Shown here in pieces: positions 9,118 through 17,768 of a stretch of 64,000 nucleotides of DNA. The stretch comes from an uncultured Steroidobacter sp. Its GTDB lineage: Bacteria; Pseudomonadota; Gammaproteobacteria; Steroidobacterales; Steroidobacteraceae. Where the stretch lies: assembly GCA_937864115.1 (NCBI GenBank), contig CALMII010000012.1, positions 37,066-101,065 on the forward strand, given 5' to 3'. Every line of letters begins with the position of its first letter. The stretch's first letter is position 1. The notes under the pieces are model-generated. The model was not told the DNA's origin and ran no database searches. It was given only the letters and a program-made list of their open reading frames with translations. The position numbers and the translations under genes were made by a program.

Positions 9118-9924
9118 TCATCTCAACCTGTCGATCAGCGCCATCGCCGCCGCCGGGGCGCGTTCCTTCGCGCCGTTGATGAAATAGATGAACACATCGC
9201 GCGGCTTGCCCTTCGCCGCGCTGGAAATTTTTTCGACGCGCGGCAGATCATCCGGTTCGTCGCCGCGCGCCCAGAGGCAGGCGCGCTGTGCCCAGCGATC
9301 GATCTCGGCAGGTGGATAGCCCGTGACTTCGGTGGTCACGCTGCGTCGCAATCGGGCGTAGATGAAGTCACCCGTCGCATCCGCGAAGCCCGGATAGGTT
9401 TCATCGTCCTCGAGCACGACGCTCACGTTGCGGGCACGCGCAATCGAGAGGAATTCCTCGCAGGCGAAACTTGCATGTCGCACTTCGAGCGCGTGACGCA
9501 GCTGCAATGACCCGACGTCAGGCGGCAGCAGTTCGAGAAACGCGCGCAGATCGTCTGCATCGAAGACATGTTTCGGTTCGAGCTGCCAGAGAATCGGCCC
9601 CAGCTTGCGGCCGAGTTCGGTCACGCCGCTGTCGAGAAAGCGCTGCACGTGCGGTCCGGCGTCGGCCAGCGCCTTGCGCTGCGCGATGAAGCGCGGCGCC
9701 TTCACCGAGAACATGAATTCATCGGGCGTTGCATCGCGCCATCGGGCGAACACTTCCGCTTTCTGCAGTCGATAGAAGGTGCTGTTGATCTCGATCGCAG
9801 TGACCTTGCGGCTCGCGTAGTCGAGTTCGTCTTTCTTGCCGATTTGCGGCGGATAGAACGTCTCGCGCCACGGTTCGTAATTCCAGCCGCCGATGCCGAC
9901 ACGGATGCGTCCGGTGTTGCTCAT
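9118..9924 (-). CDS. DUF72 family protein (YecE-like)
   Basis: 268 residues, the usual length. Family hallmarks are VGIGGWNYEPWRETFYPP at the N-terminus, the IEINSTFYRLQ segment, SVKAPRFIAQRK, and LGPILWQLEP in the middle, all parts of the TIM-barrel-like DUF72 fold. The C-terminal KPRDVFIYFINGAKERAPAAA is also typical. The start was set at 9924, preceded by AGAGGAAA, rather than an in-frame upstream Met that would add 50 residues unlike the family. The cellular role is unknown. It is divergent from the TonB receptor at 10111 and its 3' end abuts the split REP unit. Confidence 0.9.
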   Translation of the reverse strand: MSNTGRIRVGIGGWNYEPWRETFYPPQIGKKDELDYASRKVTAIEINSTFYRLQKAEVFARWRDATPDEFMFSVKAPRFIAQRKALADAGPHVQRFLDSGVTELGRKLGPILWQLEPKHVFDADDLRAFLELLPPDVGSLQLRHALEVRHASFACEEFLSIARARNVSVVLEDDETYPGFADATGDFIYARLRRSVTTEVTGYPPAEIDRWAQRACLWARGDEPDDLPRVEKISSAAKGKPRDVFIYFINGAKERAPAAAMALIDRLR

Positions 9925-10110
9925 GCTCGCGGATTTCCTCTGCAGTACTTTTTCCGACGCATCGAGTCGTCGCCGCGCCGCGTATGTAAAAGCCGGGGTT
10001 ACGTGTGCAGCGATCGCGGCACAGAGTAACTGCTCTGCTGCATCGGCGCAGACAGATCCGCGCATCCGCGGCACCGCAGCGTCGCGGATGCCCTGACCGG
10101 AGGGAGCATC

Positions 10111-12474
10111 ATGTCGTTACGGAATGGCTGGCGGGCAGGAGCCATCGCCGCCGCGTCGTGTCTCGTCGTGTCCGTTCATGCTGGCGCACAACAGACGGAA
10201 TCGGATTCCCTGTTCGGCGTCGAAGAAATCATCGTCACCGGCACGGCCGTGTCGGAGCGAACCAAGTTCGATTCGAGCGTCGCCATTTCCACCTTCGACG
10301 CCGATGCCATCGCGCAGCAGGCGCCCGCGAGTTCGGCCGATCTCATTTCATCGGTGCCCGGATTCTGGGTCGAGTCCACCTCGGGCACCACGCAGGGCAA
10401 CGTGTTCGCACGCGGCATCATCCAGGACGGCGGCTATCGCTATGTCGCGCTGATGGAAGACGGCATTCCGATCTATCCGGTGTTCGAGCTGTCCTTCTAC
10501 AACCCCGATCAGTTCGTGCGTGTCGATGAAACCATCGACCGGGTCGAAGCCCTGCGCGGCGGCACGGCGCCGATCTTCACGCCCGGCGCCATCGGCGGCA
10601 CGATCAATTTCGTCACGCGCTCGCCCGGCGAAGTGGCGGAGGGTCTCGTCAAGGTCGGCATCAGCGACTATGGAATGTATCGCGGCGATTTTTCATACGC
10701 GACGCCGCTGGGCAACGACTGGGGTGTGGCGCTCGGCGGCTACTACCGCAGCTCCGACGGCATTCGCGATCCCGGCTACACCGCGGATGAGGGCGGCCAG
10801 ATCCGCGCCAAGCTGCTGCGGCGTTTCGAGACCGGCGAACTGGAGTTCTTCGCCAAGTACATCAACGATCGTTCGCTGTTTGCGGTGCCGATTCCATTGC
10901 AGGGCAATCCGTCCGATCCCGATGCCATCAACGGCCAGGATGCCGGAACCTATTCGCTGCACAGCGCCGATCTGGCGCGTGCCGGCCTGCCGGTCTCCGC
11001 AGAGGAAGTCGGCCTGCGCGGGTCGAGCCTCGAAAACGGCATTCATCCGGATCTCGCCACCGGCGGCTTCCGCTTCAAGTGGCAGATGAATGACACCGTG
11101 ACCTTCACCAATCTGGCGCGCTACACCGACGGCAGCGTGCGCTTCGACGGCATTTTTCCCGGCGATGCGCCCGTCAGCGGCGTGGAGTTCGCGGCCGATG
11201 CGGGCGTCGCGCCGAACTACAGCTATCTCGACGGCAGCGGCAGCTACGATGCCGCGCAGTTCGTGCAGAACCACGGCCACTGGGTCGTGAACAAGGAATA
11301 CGAGGCGTTCCAGGACGACATCCGTGTCACGTTCGAACTCGGCGCGAACAACCTGACGCTCGGGGCCTACTACGCCGACTACTCGATGGCCGATCGCTGG
11401 AGTCTCGGCAACCTGATGCTGATGGACGTGCGCAGCCGGCCGCGACGATTGTCATTGCCTGGCGTGACCGATCCCGAGGGCTTCACGCAATACTCGACCT
11501 TCAATCTGTTTGCCGACTACGACGCGACGGAATGGTCGCTGTACCTGTCGGACGAATGGCAGGCCACCGACAGGCTGCGCATCGACGTCGGCGTGCGTTA
11601 CGACAGCGAGGACATCGATACCTCGATCAGCAACGCGACGACGGTCGATCTCGATGGCAACCCGACAACGACCTACGACATCGCCTCGCAGGCCGGCACC
11701 GGCCGCACCCGCGACAGTCACGACTTCGATGCAACCGGCTGGTCGATCGGCTTCAACTACGAGTTCACGGACGATCAGGCGATCTTCGGCCACTACACGG
11801 AGGCCGCGAAGCTCCCGCACTTCGACGACGTGCGCAACGGCGTGCTGGAAGAAGACAACGTGGAGAACGTCGAGCTCGGCTACAAGGTGTCGCTGCGCTC
11901 GCTGGCCATGTTCGCGACGCTGTTCCAGACCGAGTTCGACAACGTGCCGTTCCAGGACATCCTGGCGAATGGCCAGACCGTCGTGCGTCGCGCCAAGACC
12001 AAGACGCGCGGCATCGAACTGGAGGGCGAATGGATGCCGGTGGAGTCGCTGGACATCCGCTTCAACGTCACCTGGCAGCAGCCGGAGTACGAGGATTTTT
12101 CGGGTTCCGTCATCGACAACACCGGCAATACGATCCGCCGCATTCCGGAAGTCATGGGTCGGCTCACGCCGACCTGGCATTTCATGGACGATCGCGGGCG
12201 CGCGTACCTGACCTGGACGTATGTGGGCAAGCGCTATGCGAACGACGAGAACACCATCGTGCTGCCGTCCTACAACAAGCTGGATGCCGGCGTGATGTTC
12301 GACATCACCGAGCAGTTCAGCGTGCAGGTGGCCGGCGACAATCTCACCGACGAGGTCGGTCTCACCGAAGGCAACCCGCGTACGGACGTGGGTGCGGGCG
12401 GCATCGGTGTCGTCTACATGGCGCGACCGCTGTTCGGCCGCTCGTTCATGGGGTCGGCGACGTTCAAGTTCTGA
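10111..12474 (+). CDS. TonB-dependent outer-membrane receptor
   Basis: 787 residues with an N-terminal signal peptide (cleavage near HAGAQQ) and a TonB-box-like VEEIIVTGTAV. The plug segment includes the ADLISSVPGFWVES and VEALRGGTAPIFTPGAIGGTINFVTR motifs. The barrel ends in ATFKF with terminal phenylalanine. GGAGGG lies upstream of the ATG at suitable spacing. The length and plug suit a siderophore or small-ligand receptor; the ligand is not determinable and no periplasmic binding or ABC genes adjoin it. It is not closely similar in size or plug to the receptor at 3295, so they are not recent duplicates. Confidence 0.9.
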   Translation: MSLRNGWRAGAIAAASCLVVSVHAGAQQTESDSLFGVEEIIVTGTAVSERTKFDSSVAISTFDADAIAQQAPASSADLISSVPGFWVESTSGTTQGNVFARGIIQDGGYRYVALMEDGIPIYPVFELSFYNPDQFVRVDETIDRVEALRGGTAPIFTPGAIGGTINFVTRSPGEVAEGLVKVGISDYGMYRGDFSYATPLGNDWGVALGGYYRSSDGIRDPGYTADEGGQIRAKLLRRFETGELEFFAKYINDRSLFAVPIPLQGNPSDPDAINGQDAGTYSLHSADLARAGLPVSAEEVGLRGSSLENGIHPDLATGGFRFKWQMNDTVTFTNLARYTDGSVRFDGIFPGDAPVSGVEFAADAGVAPNYSYLDGSGSYDAAQFVQNHGHWVVNKEYEAFQDDIRVTFELGANNLTLGAYYADYSMADRWSLGNLMLMDVRSRPRRLSLPGVTDPEGFTQYSTFNLFADYDATEWSLYLSDEWQATDRLRIDVGVRYDSEDIDTSISNATTVDLDGNPTTTYDIASQAGTGRTRDSHDFDATGWSIGFNYEFTDDQAIFGHYTEAAKLPHFDDVRNGVLEEDNVENVELGYKVSLRSLAMFATLFQTEFDNVPFQDILANGQTVVRRAKTKTRGIELEGEWMPVESLDIRFNVTWQQPEYEDFSGSVIDNTGNTIRRIPEVMGRLTPTWHFMDDRGRAYLTWTYVGKRYANDENTIVLPSYNKLDAGVMFDITEQFSVQVAGDNLTDEVGLTEGNPRTDVGAGGIGVVYMARPLFGRSFMGSATFKF

Positions 12475-12717
12475 GCCGTCGCATGGAATGCTCGCGAATG
12501 TGGCCGCGGGGCAACGCGAACGCGCTGCGCGATCGACAGGCAAGGTGTCCATTGCACGTCGGACGGACACTCGATGGTCAGCGGAGCGGACAGCGATTTG
12601 CCGCGTCGGAAAAACAAAAGTGTCCGAATGTGTCCGTTACGTTTCAGGTGGTTGCAAGTCTTTCGGCAGTGTGCGATATCGCCGGCGGTGAGGACTGTGT
12701 CGAAGCGGGAGCGGCAT

Positions 12718-12873
12718 ATGCGTAAGGTAGCGGCACTGGTGTTGATGCTCGGACTGGCAGGCTGGACTCTGGCGGATCGTGAAATCGTGGCGACGGTGGC
12801 GAATCGTCTCGATCTGGGTGCCACGCAGTGCAGCCAGATGACGCGCGCCGAGCCGCTCTGTCCTCTCTGCTGA
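12718..12873 (+). CDS. Small secreted Cys-containing protein, unknown
   Basis: A 51-codon frame starting at an ATG with CGGGAG upstream. Residues 1-19 (MRKVAALVLMLGLAGWTLA) look like a signal peptide; the predicted mature part is about 32 residues with three cysteines near the end (CSQMTRAEPLCPLC). A terminator-like hairpin follows. No family is recognised. Evidence is limited to the signal-like N-terminus, ribosome site and downstream hairpin, so it may not be a real gene. Confidence 0.4.
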   Translation: MRKVAALVLMLGLAGWTLADREIVATVANRLDLGATQCSQMTRAEPLCPLC

Positions 12874-12895
12874 AGCGAGCGTTGTTCGTCATTCC

Positions 12896-12917
12896 AGCCC
12901 CGGCCACGGAGGGGGCT
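12896..12917 (+). terminator. Terminator-like hairpin
   Basis: AGCCCC pairs with GGGGCT around a 10-base loop and is followed by TTC TCC rather than a long T run. It lies 22 bases after the small secreted ORF and 26 bases before the glutathione transferase start. A weak candidate. Confidence 0.35.
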
Positions 12918-12943
12918 TTCTCCTGACTGTTGCCGGAGCTGTC

Positions 12944-13513
12944 GTGAAACTCTATTTCAATCCCAGAAGCCGCGCCGTCATCACCCGGTGGATGCTCGAC
13001 GAGTGCGGCGCCGAATACGAACTCGTTCTCATCGATCTCGAAAAGAAGCAGCAGAAGTCGCCGGAGTTTCTCGCCGTCAATCCGGCCGGCAAGTTGCCGG
13101 CGCTCGTCGATGGGACGACGAAGGTGTTCGAGAACGCGGCCATCGGTCTCTATCTCGGCGACAGGTTTCCGCAGGCGAAGCTCGCCCCCGCGATCGGCTC
13201 GCCGGATCGCGGACGTTATCTGTCGCTGATGGTGTATTCGACCTCGCAGCTCGAACCGGCGATGGGCGATGCACTGTTGAAGATGGAAACGCCGTCGTCG
13301 CGCGGCTGGACGAATTTCGACACCGCGAAGGACGTACTGGAACGCGAACTCGGCGAGGGGCCGTATCTGTTCGGCGAGCAGTTCACGATGGCCGACATCA
13401 TGAACGGTTCGATGTTCCTGTGGGCGCGGCTGTGGGGAACGCGAACCGAACGGCCGGCGCTGGAGGCGTGGCTGGATCGCCTGGCGGCGCGGCCGCAGGC
13501 GATGAAGTTCTGA
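12944..13513 (+). CDS. Glutathione S-transferase family protein
   Basis: 189 residues, slightly short of the usual 200-220. The N-terminal thioredoxin-fold half begins MKLYFNPRSRAVITRWMLDE and includes the cis-proline/glutathione-binding region NPAGKLPALVDG and the VFENAAIGLYLGDRFP segment. The all-helical C-terminal half contains FTMADIMNGSMFLWARLW. The start is GTG at 12944, preceded by GGAG; no ATG is available. The electrophilic substrate is unknown. The gene is alone, followed by a tandem-expanded REP-like unit. Confidence 0.85.
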   Translation: MKLYFNPRSRAVITRWMLDECGAEYELVLIDLEKKQQKSPEFLAVNPAGKLPALVDGTTKVFENAAIGLYLGDRFPQAKLAPAIGSPDRGRYLSLMVYSTSQLEPAMGDALLKMETPSSRGWTNFDTAKDVLERELGEGPYLFGEQFTMADIMNGSMFLWARLWGTRTERPALEAWLDRLAARPQAMKF

Positions 13514-13537
13514 AGTCGTCTGCTGCCTCTTCTCCTC

Positions 13538-13625
13538 CTGTGGGGCCGGCTTCAGCCGGCCTTCTAGGGAGTCAGGCTAAAGCCTGACCTACAAGCCTGA
13601 CCTACAAGCCTGACCTACAGCCGGA
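13538..13625. repeat. REP-like unit (family A) with three tandem 13-bp half-units
   Basis: Here the order is reversed (GGCCGGCTTCAGCCGGCC first, then GTCAGGCTAAAGCCTGAC). The end is expanded: AAGCCTGACCTAC occurs three times in direct tandem at 13580-13592, 13593-13605 and 13606-13618. Confidence 0.85.
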
Positions 13626-13690
13626 CCGCCGGATCGATGGCGATCTGTGCTACAACCGCACGCCTCTCCACCACCGATGAAATTCCATGT

Positions 13691-13878
13691 GGCTCGACGG
13701 CGACCGGCAGGAAGGTGATGGCGAGCGCGGCGGATTCGGTCAAGCGCGTCACGCTGGAACTCGGCGGCAACGACGCGGCCATCGTGCTCGACGATGCCGA
13801 CATCGCCGAGGTGGCGCCGAAGATTTTTCAGGCGGCGATGTACAACACCGGCCAGGTCTGCATCGCGGTGAAACGCCG
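13691..13878 (+). pseudogene. Aldehyde dehydrogenase fragment (about 62 codons), truncated at both ends
   Basis: The translation GSTATGRKVMASAADSVKRV followed by TLELGGNDAAIVLDDADIAE and the MYNTGQVCIAVKR segment is the core of NAD(P)-dependent aldehyde dehydrogenases, including the general-base Glu (in LELGG) and the nucleophilic Cys (in GQVC). A full gene would have roughly 200 further residues on each side. Homology stops exactly where the next REP-like unit begins, and on the left ends about 65 bases after the previous REP unit. The frame across the fragment is still open, suggesting a fairly recent deletion. Confidence 0.8.
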
Positions 13879-13884
13879 GCCCTC

Positions 13885-13944
13885 TTCTGTAGGTCAGGCT
13901 TCAGCCTGCCTCTGAAAGAGGCCGGCTGAAGCCGGCCCCACAGC
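13885..13944. repeat. REP-like double-palindrome repeat (family A), coding for a protein tail
   Basis: Contains GTCAGGCTTCAGCCTGCC (one palindrome base changed) and GGCCGGCTGAAGCCGGCC. On the minus strand the DUF2061 frame reads through most of it and stops at 13894. Confidence 0.85.
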
Positions 13945-14115
13945 AGGATTGCGGATCCGTTCCCACACGCGCTCATGGAAGAAATACCCGACCGAGTTGC
14001 ACAGCGGCTCGATCAGCGCGACCGCGCCGCCGACCATCACGCTGCCGGTCATCAGGTAGACGACCGTGAAGGCGATGCTGATGTGCATGGTGGTGAATGT
14101 CAGTGTCTTGATCAT
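13894..14115 (-). CDS. DUF2061 small membrane protein with repeat-encoded C-terminal tail
   Basis: 73 residues. Residues 1-54 match the DUF2061 pattern: MIKTLTFTTMHISIAFTVVY, a TGSVMVGGAVALIEPLCNSV hydrophobic stretch, and the closing YFFHERVWERI. Residues 57-73 ([17 protein letters not shown]) are simply the translation of the REP-like unit, so the original stop was lost or displaced. Two membrane segments are expected in the inner membrane; the function of the family is unknown. A Fur-box-like site lies 22 bases upstream of the start, pointing to iron control. Confidence 0.75.
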   Translation of the reverse strand: MIKTLTFTTMHISIAFTVVYLMTGSVMVGGAVALIEPLCNSVGYFFHERVWERIRNPAVGPASAGLFQRQAEA

Positions 14116-14137
14116 GGCTTTACCCTCGACATCAAAT

Positions 14138-14156
14138 GATAATGATTCTCATTTGA
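14138..14156. promoter_or_regulatory. Fur-box-like operator between divergent DUF2061 and TraB/GumN genes
   Basis: GATAATGATTCTCATTTGA matches 14 of 19 positions of the classical Fur consensus GATAATGATAATCATTATC, with the first nine bases perfect. It is also within a longer inverted pair CAAATGA...TCATTTG (14134-14156). It is the most AT-rich patch of the neighbourhood and lies 22 bases from the DUF2061 start and 47 from the TraB/GumN start. Binding by Fur is inference. Confidence 0.6.
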
Positions 14157-14202
14157 AAATCAACCATTCCATAAGCCTTTGAATCTGAAAGCCTGTGCAA
14201 GC

Positions 14203-15147
14203 ATGAACTGCGGGGCCATCGCCATTTCATCCATCGCGCTGCTCGCCGCCGCCGTACACGCGGCCGACGTCGTGCCGCCGCCTTCGGCGCAGGTGACCGT
14301 CGTCGCCGAACGGCCCGGTCCGCGACTGTGGCGGGTGTCGAGCGAACACGGCACGTTGTGGATCCTCGGGACGCAGACGCCTCTGCCGCAGCACATGAAG
14401 TGGCGCTCGGCCGAAGTCGAAGCGGCCATCGCGGCTTCGGACGAAGTGCTGGGGGCCTACTCGGTATCGCTGCGCACCACGGGCCTGCAGCCGATCGAGC
14501 CGCAGTCGCTGCGGCGTGCATTGCCGAAGAAGGTCTATCGACGCTGGATAGCGATGCGCGACCGATACATCGATCCGCGCCTGGATACCGAGCAGCTGCT
14601 GCCCGCTGCGGCGGCGCTGTTCCTGCAGGCGGGCGCATACGAGCACGCGGGGCTGACATCGACTGACGATGTCTGGCGCTCGATCCACGGACTCGCGCGT
14701 CTGTACGGCGTGCCGGTGCGACGGCAGCAGTTCGAAGTCGAGCGCGAATCGCACGAGAAGATCAGTCAGCGCGAATCGCGCGAAGCCGGAGTGCGTTTTC
14801 TGGTGCAGACCATGGATCGCCTCGAAGCCGATCTGGCGATGTCGAGCCGACGGGCGAATGCCTGGGCCGATGGCGATCTGGCAACGCTCATGCAGCTGGC
14901 GCCGAGCGATGAGTCCTATGCTGCCGCGTTCGCGCGCAGCTGGCCCTTTCTCTCGGACGAGGAAGTGGCGCGCATCATCCGCAACGAAGACACCCGCCTG
15001 GCCGCCAACTTCGAGCGTGCCCTGAATCGCAACCGCACGACGTTCGCGGCGTTGCCGATCTACCTGCTGACCAAGCGCGGCGGCGCGCTGTCGATTCTGG
15101 CGGCGGCCGGGTATCGGGTCGAGCGGCCGGAGGATCGAGAGGGGTAG
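14203..15147 (+). CDS. TraB/GumN family secreted protein
   Basis: 314 residues. A signal peptide (MNCGAIAISSIALLAAAVHA) precedes a mature part with RPGPRLWRVSSEHGTLWILG, the conserved opening of TraB/GumN proteins (W.v....tlyllGt.H), although the usual His after GT is a Gln-Thr here (GTQTPLP). The C-terminal LPIYLLTKRGGALSILAAAGYRV also matches the family ending. The ATG at 14203 is preferred to an upstream TTG because the signal peptide starts there. The family is thought to be metallopeptidase-like; the altered GTxxP motif makes activity uncertain. It shares the intergenic Fur-like site and is followed 11 bases later by a glutaredoxin gene. Confidence 0.75.
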   Translation: MNCGAIAISSIALLAAAVHAADVVPPPSAQVTVVAERPGPRLWRVSSEHGTLWILGTQTPLPQHMKWRSAEVEAAIAASDEVLGAYSVSLRTTGLQPIEPQSLRRALPKKVYRRWIAMRDRYIDPRLDTEQLLPAAAALFLQAGAYEHAGLTSTDDVWRSIHGLARLYGVPVRRQQFEVERESHEKISQRESREAGVRFLVQTMDRLEADLAMSSRRANAWADGDLATLMQLAPSDESYAAAFARSWPFLSDEEVARIIRNEDTRLAANFERALNRNRTTFAALPIYLLTKRGGALSILAAAGYRVERPEDREG

Positions 15148-15158
15148 AATCGCAGCCC

Positions 15159-15482
15159 ATGAGAACCCTCGTCGTCTGTCTGCTCGCGCTCGGCCTGTGG
15201 CTCAACTGGGACCGCATCGACCGTTTCTTCGACGGCGAACCGGCAGTCACCGGCAGCGGCGATGTCATCCTGTATGCGACGTCCTGGTGCGGCTACTGTC
15301 GCAAGACCCGGGAGCTGTTCGATGAGCAGGGCGTGGCGTACGTCGAGTACGACATCGAGAAATCGGACGAAGGCCGCGCCCGCTACGATGAACTCGGCGG
15401 CAATGGCGTTCCGGTGATCGACGTGCGCGGCACGATCATCCACGGCTACGACGAAGACGGGATTCTCGCCGCGCTGCATTGA
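15159..15482 (+). CDS. Glutaredoxin-like protein with N-terminal membrane anchor
   Basis: 107 residues. Residues 1-17 are hydrophobic (MRTLVVCLLALGLWLNW) and probably anchor the protein. The glutaredoxin domain from about 35 contains the dithiol motif CGYC (Cys44, Cys47) in YATSWCGYCRKTRELF, the cis-Pro loop GVPVIDV and the closing GYDEDGILAAL. Such domains reduce disulfides or glutathionylated proteins; here probably at the periplasmic face. It starts 11 bases after the TraB/GumN stop, suggesting co-transcription. Confidence 0.88.
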   Translation: MRTLVVCLLALGLWLNWDRIDRFFDGEPAVTGSGDVILYATSWCGYCRKTRELFDEQGVAYVEYDIEKSDEGRARYDELGGNGVPVIDVRGTIIHGYDEDGILAALH

Positions 15483-15551
15483 GTCCGTGCTGCACGCTGC
15501 GTTCCGCCTGCCCGACAGGGAACGCGCCGCGTCCCGGCGGCATTTCGCATC

Positions 15552-17768
15552 ATGAGATTTCGCAACGTCGTTTCCGTCGTCAGCAGCGCCGCCGTCCTCG
15601 CGGTCCTGTGCTTCTTTCTCTGGGCCTGGTTCGGTCCGCAGCCGGCCTGTGCCGATCCCGCCTGCGCGCGACAGCGCTTCGCCCTGGATCTGGAGCTGGA
15701 CCGCTTCGAGCGCGTCGAACCCATGGAATTGCAGGTAGCCACGCCCGATGGCGAGGTGTCGGTCGCCTCGGTGATCGGGTCGGGTGGCATCGACGTGCGC
15801 GTGCGTCCGCAGGCGCGCGATCTGCCGCTGGCGGCCAATGAAAAACTGGATCGCGCCGACCTCTATGCCTACGCGCAGGAGTGGCGCACGCGCACGCCGC
15901 AAGCCGGTGCCGACGCGCATCTGTATGCGATGCTGGCGCCCGCGATCGTGTCGGACAGCGGCGAAGCATTGTTCGGCCTCATGTTCGATGCGGCGGATCG
16001 AACGGGTTTCGCCGTGGCGCCCGCGGAGATCATGCGACGGTTCAGCGAACACGAGCCCGACGCCGTGTCGCTGCTGCAGCTGCGCACCTTCATCCATGAA
16101 ATGCTGCACGCTCTGAATCGCCGGCACGGCCAGGCCGTGCAGATGCCGGACGAGCGGCTGACCATCGAGGCACCGACGCGCTGCATCTCCGACCACACCA
16201 ATCGCCAGCACTGGACCCTGCGCGAGCAGCCGTTGATGTCGCTCAGTCCATCGACGATCGAGTTCTTCCAGAGCGCTCCGGCATCGCGTGTGCTGCCCGG
16301 CCCCGGCAATTCACCGTTTCTGGTCGGTTCGCCGTCGACCTGCGGCGATGTGCGCGCCGCCATCGTGGTGCCGCCGCAGACGCCGCGATGGCGTCTGGCG
16401 ATGCTTCGTTTCCGCGGACTGCTGGGCTTTCCGCAGGCGCAGGCTGCGGAGACCGACGAGGAAGCGGAAGCGGCAGATGAAATTGCGCCGCCCGATGTCA
16501 GCGTCACGCTGCAGGCCATGACGGCGCCGTATCCGCTCGGGTATCCGGTCGCGATCCGCGTCATCGCCATCAATCGCGGCGAGCGGACGCTGCCGCTCGT
16601 CGGGCGACTGACGCCGGGCTATGGCCTGCTGACGATCGAAGTGCGCCGCGCCGACGGCGGCGACTGGAACACGATCGAACCGATCGCCTGGTTCGATCCG
16701 ATCGACGATGCGCAGGCGATGCTGGCGCCCGGCGAACGAACGGAACAGACCGTGCCGATCTTCTTCGACAAGGACGCCTGGACGTTCCCGGTCGCCGGCG
16801 AGTACGAAGTGCGTGCGCGATTGAATCTCGGCGAGGACGTTGCCGCCGTCGTCGCCGAGCCGGTGATCGTGCGCGTGACGGCGCCGGACACCGACATCGA
16901 CGTCGAGGCGCTGCGTCTCATCAGCGATGCCGAGGGGCATCTGCGCAACGACATCGGACGACTGCTGCTGATGCAGGGGCGCGTGCCCGATCTCCAGGGC
17001 GACGACGTGATCGGAAAACTCACCGAGCACTACGCCGAGACGGCGCTCGGCGTGGCGGTGCAGCTCACGCAGGCTTCCCGACTGCTGCGCCGGCCGATCG
17101 ATCCGAAGACAGGCCAGCGGCCGCGACCCGATCTGGCGGCGGCTCGCGAACTGCTGGCCGACAGCTGTTCCGACAGCGGCGTCGCGGCGCTGCGCGGCCA
17201 GCTGCTCGATTTTCACGAGGACACCACCGGAGCGCAGGCGGCGCCGGCGATGGAAGAGCCGACCGAAGCGGCCTGGGACGGTGCGGTGCCCAGGGGCAGC
17301 CCCGCGGTCGCGACGTATTCCGATCCCGCGCTGCGTGCGGCGGCGAGGATCTTCCGTTTCTGCGCCGGTGATACCGAACTGCACGGCCGTGCCGCCGGCG
17401 AGGCGACCCAGTTCGCGCGCCGCCTGCGGCAACTGCAACCGGAGCGCGTCGTGGTCGTCGGTCATTCCGATCGCGCCGGCACCTGCCGTTCCAATGACGT
17501 CATGGCCATGCGTCGTGCCGAATCGCTGCGGGACGTGCTGGTGCGCGCCGGTTTCGAGCGCCGGCAGATCGAGATCGTGAGTCTCGGCAAGCGTCGGCCC
17601 GAGGATTTCTCTTCATCGGCCCAGGCCGATGCGCTCAACCGCCGGGTCGAGATCCTCGTGCCGACCGCACTGGCGGACGAACTGGACGAGGCGATGCCGG
17701 CGAACGATCGCCTGCCGGATTGCCCCGCCGGGAATCCGCTCGACCTTCCGGACAAGGCATCTCCTTAA
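15552..17768 (+). CDS. Membrane-anchored HExxH protein with Ig-like region and C-terminal OmpA-like domain
   Basis: 738 residues with no single known family. Residues 8-28 form a signal anchor. Residues 178-190 read RTFIHEMLHALNR: a zinc-metallopeptidase-type HExxH motif (His182, Glu183, His186). Residues about 314-445 look like an Ig-like beta domain (VSVTLQAMTAPYPLGYPVAI... YEVRARLNLGED). A helical segment follows to about 590. Residues about 598-705 are OmpA-like: VVVVGHSDRAGTC has the peptidoglycan-binding Asp and ALNRRVEI the matching Arg. The architecture suggests a peptidoglycan-tethered periplasmic enzyme. No third zinc ligand is obvious, so activity is unproven. Confidence 0.7.
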   Translation: MRFRNVVSVVSSAAVLAVLCFFLWAWFGPQPACADPACARQRFALDLELDRFERVEPMELQVATPDGEVSVASVIGSGGIDVRVRPQARDLPLAANEKLDRADLYAYAQEWRTRTPQAGADAHLYAMLAPAIVSDSGEALFGLMFDAADRTGFAVAPAEIMRRFSEHEPDAVSLLQLRTFIHEMLHALNRRHGQAVQMPDERLTIEAPTRCISDHTNRQHWTLREQPLMSLSPSTIEFFQSAPASRVLPGPGNSPFLVGSPSTCGDVRAAIVVPPQTPRWRLAMLRFRGLLGFPQAQAAETDEEAEAADEIAPPDVSVTLQAMTAPYPLGYPVAIRVIAINRGERTLPLVGRLTPGYGLLTIEVRRADGGDWNTIEPIAWFDPIDDAQAMLAPGERTEQTVPIFFDKDAWTFPVAGEYEVRARLNLGEDVAAVVAEPVIVRVTAPDTDIDVEALRLISDAEGHLRNDIGRLLLMQGRVPDLQGDDVIGKLTEHYAETALGVAVQLTQASRLLRRPIDPKTGQRPRPDLAAARELLADSCSDSGVAALRGQLLDFHEDTTGAQAAPAMEEPTEAAWDGAVPRGSPAVATYSDPALRAAARIFRFCAGDTELHGRAAGEATQFARRLRQLQPERVVVVGHSDRAGTCRSNDVMAMRRAESLRDVLVRAGFERRQIEIVSLGKRRPEDFSSSAQADALNRRVEILVPTALADELDEAMPANDRLPDCPAGNPLDLPDKASP

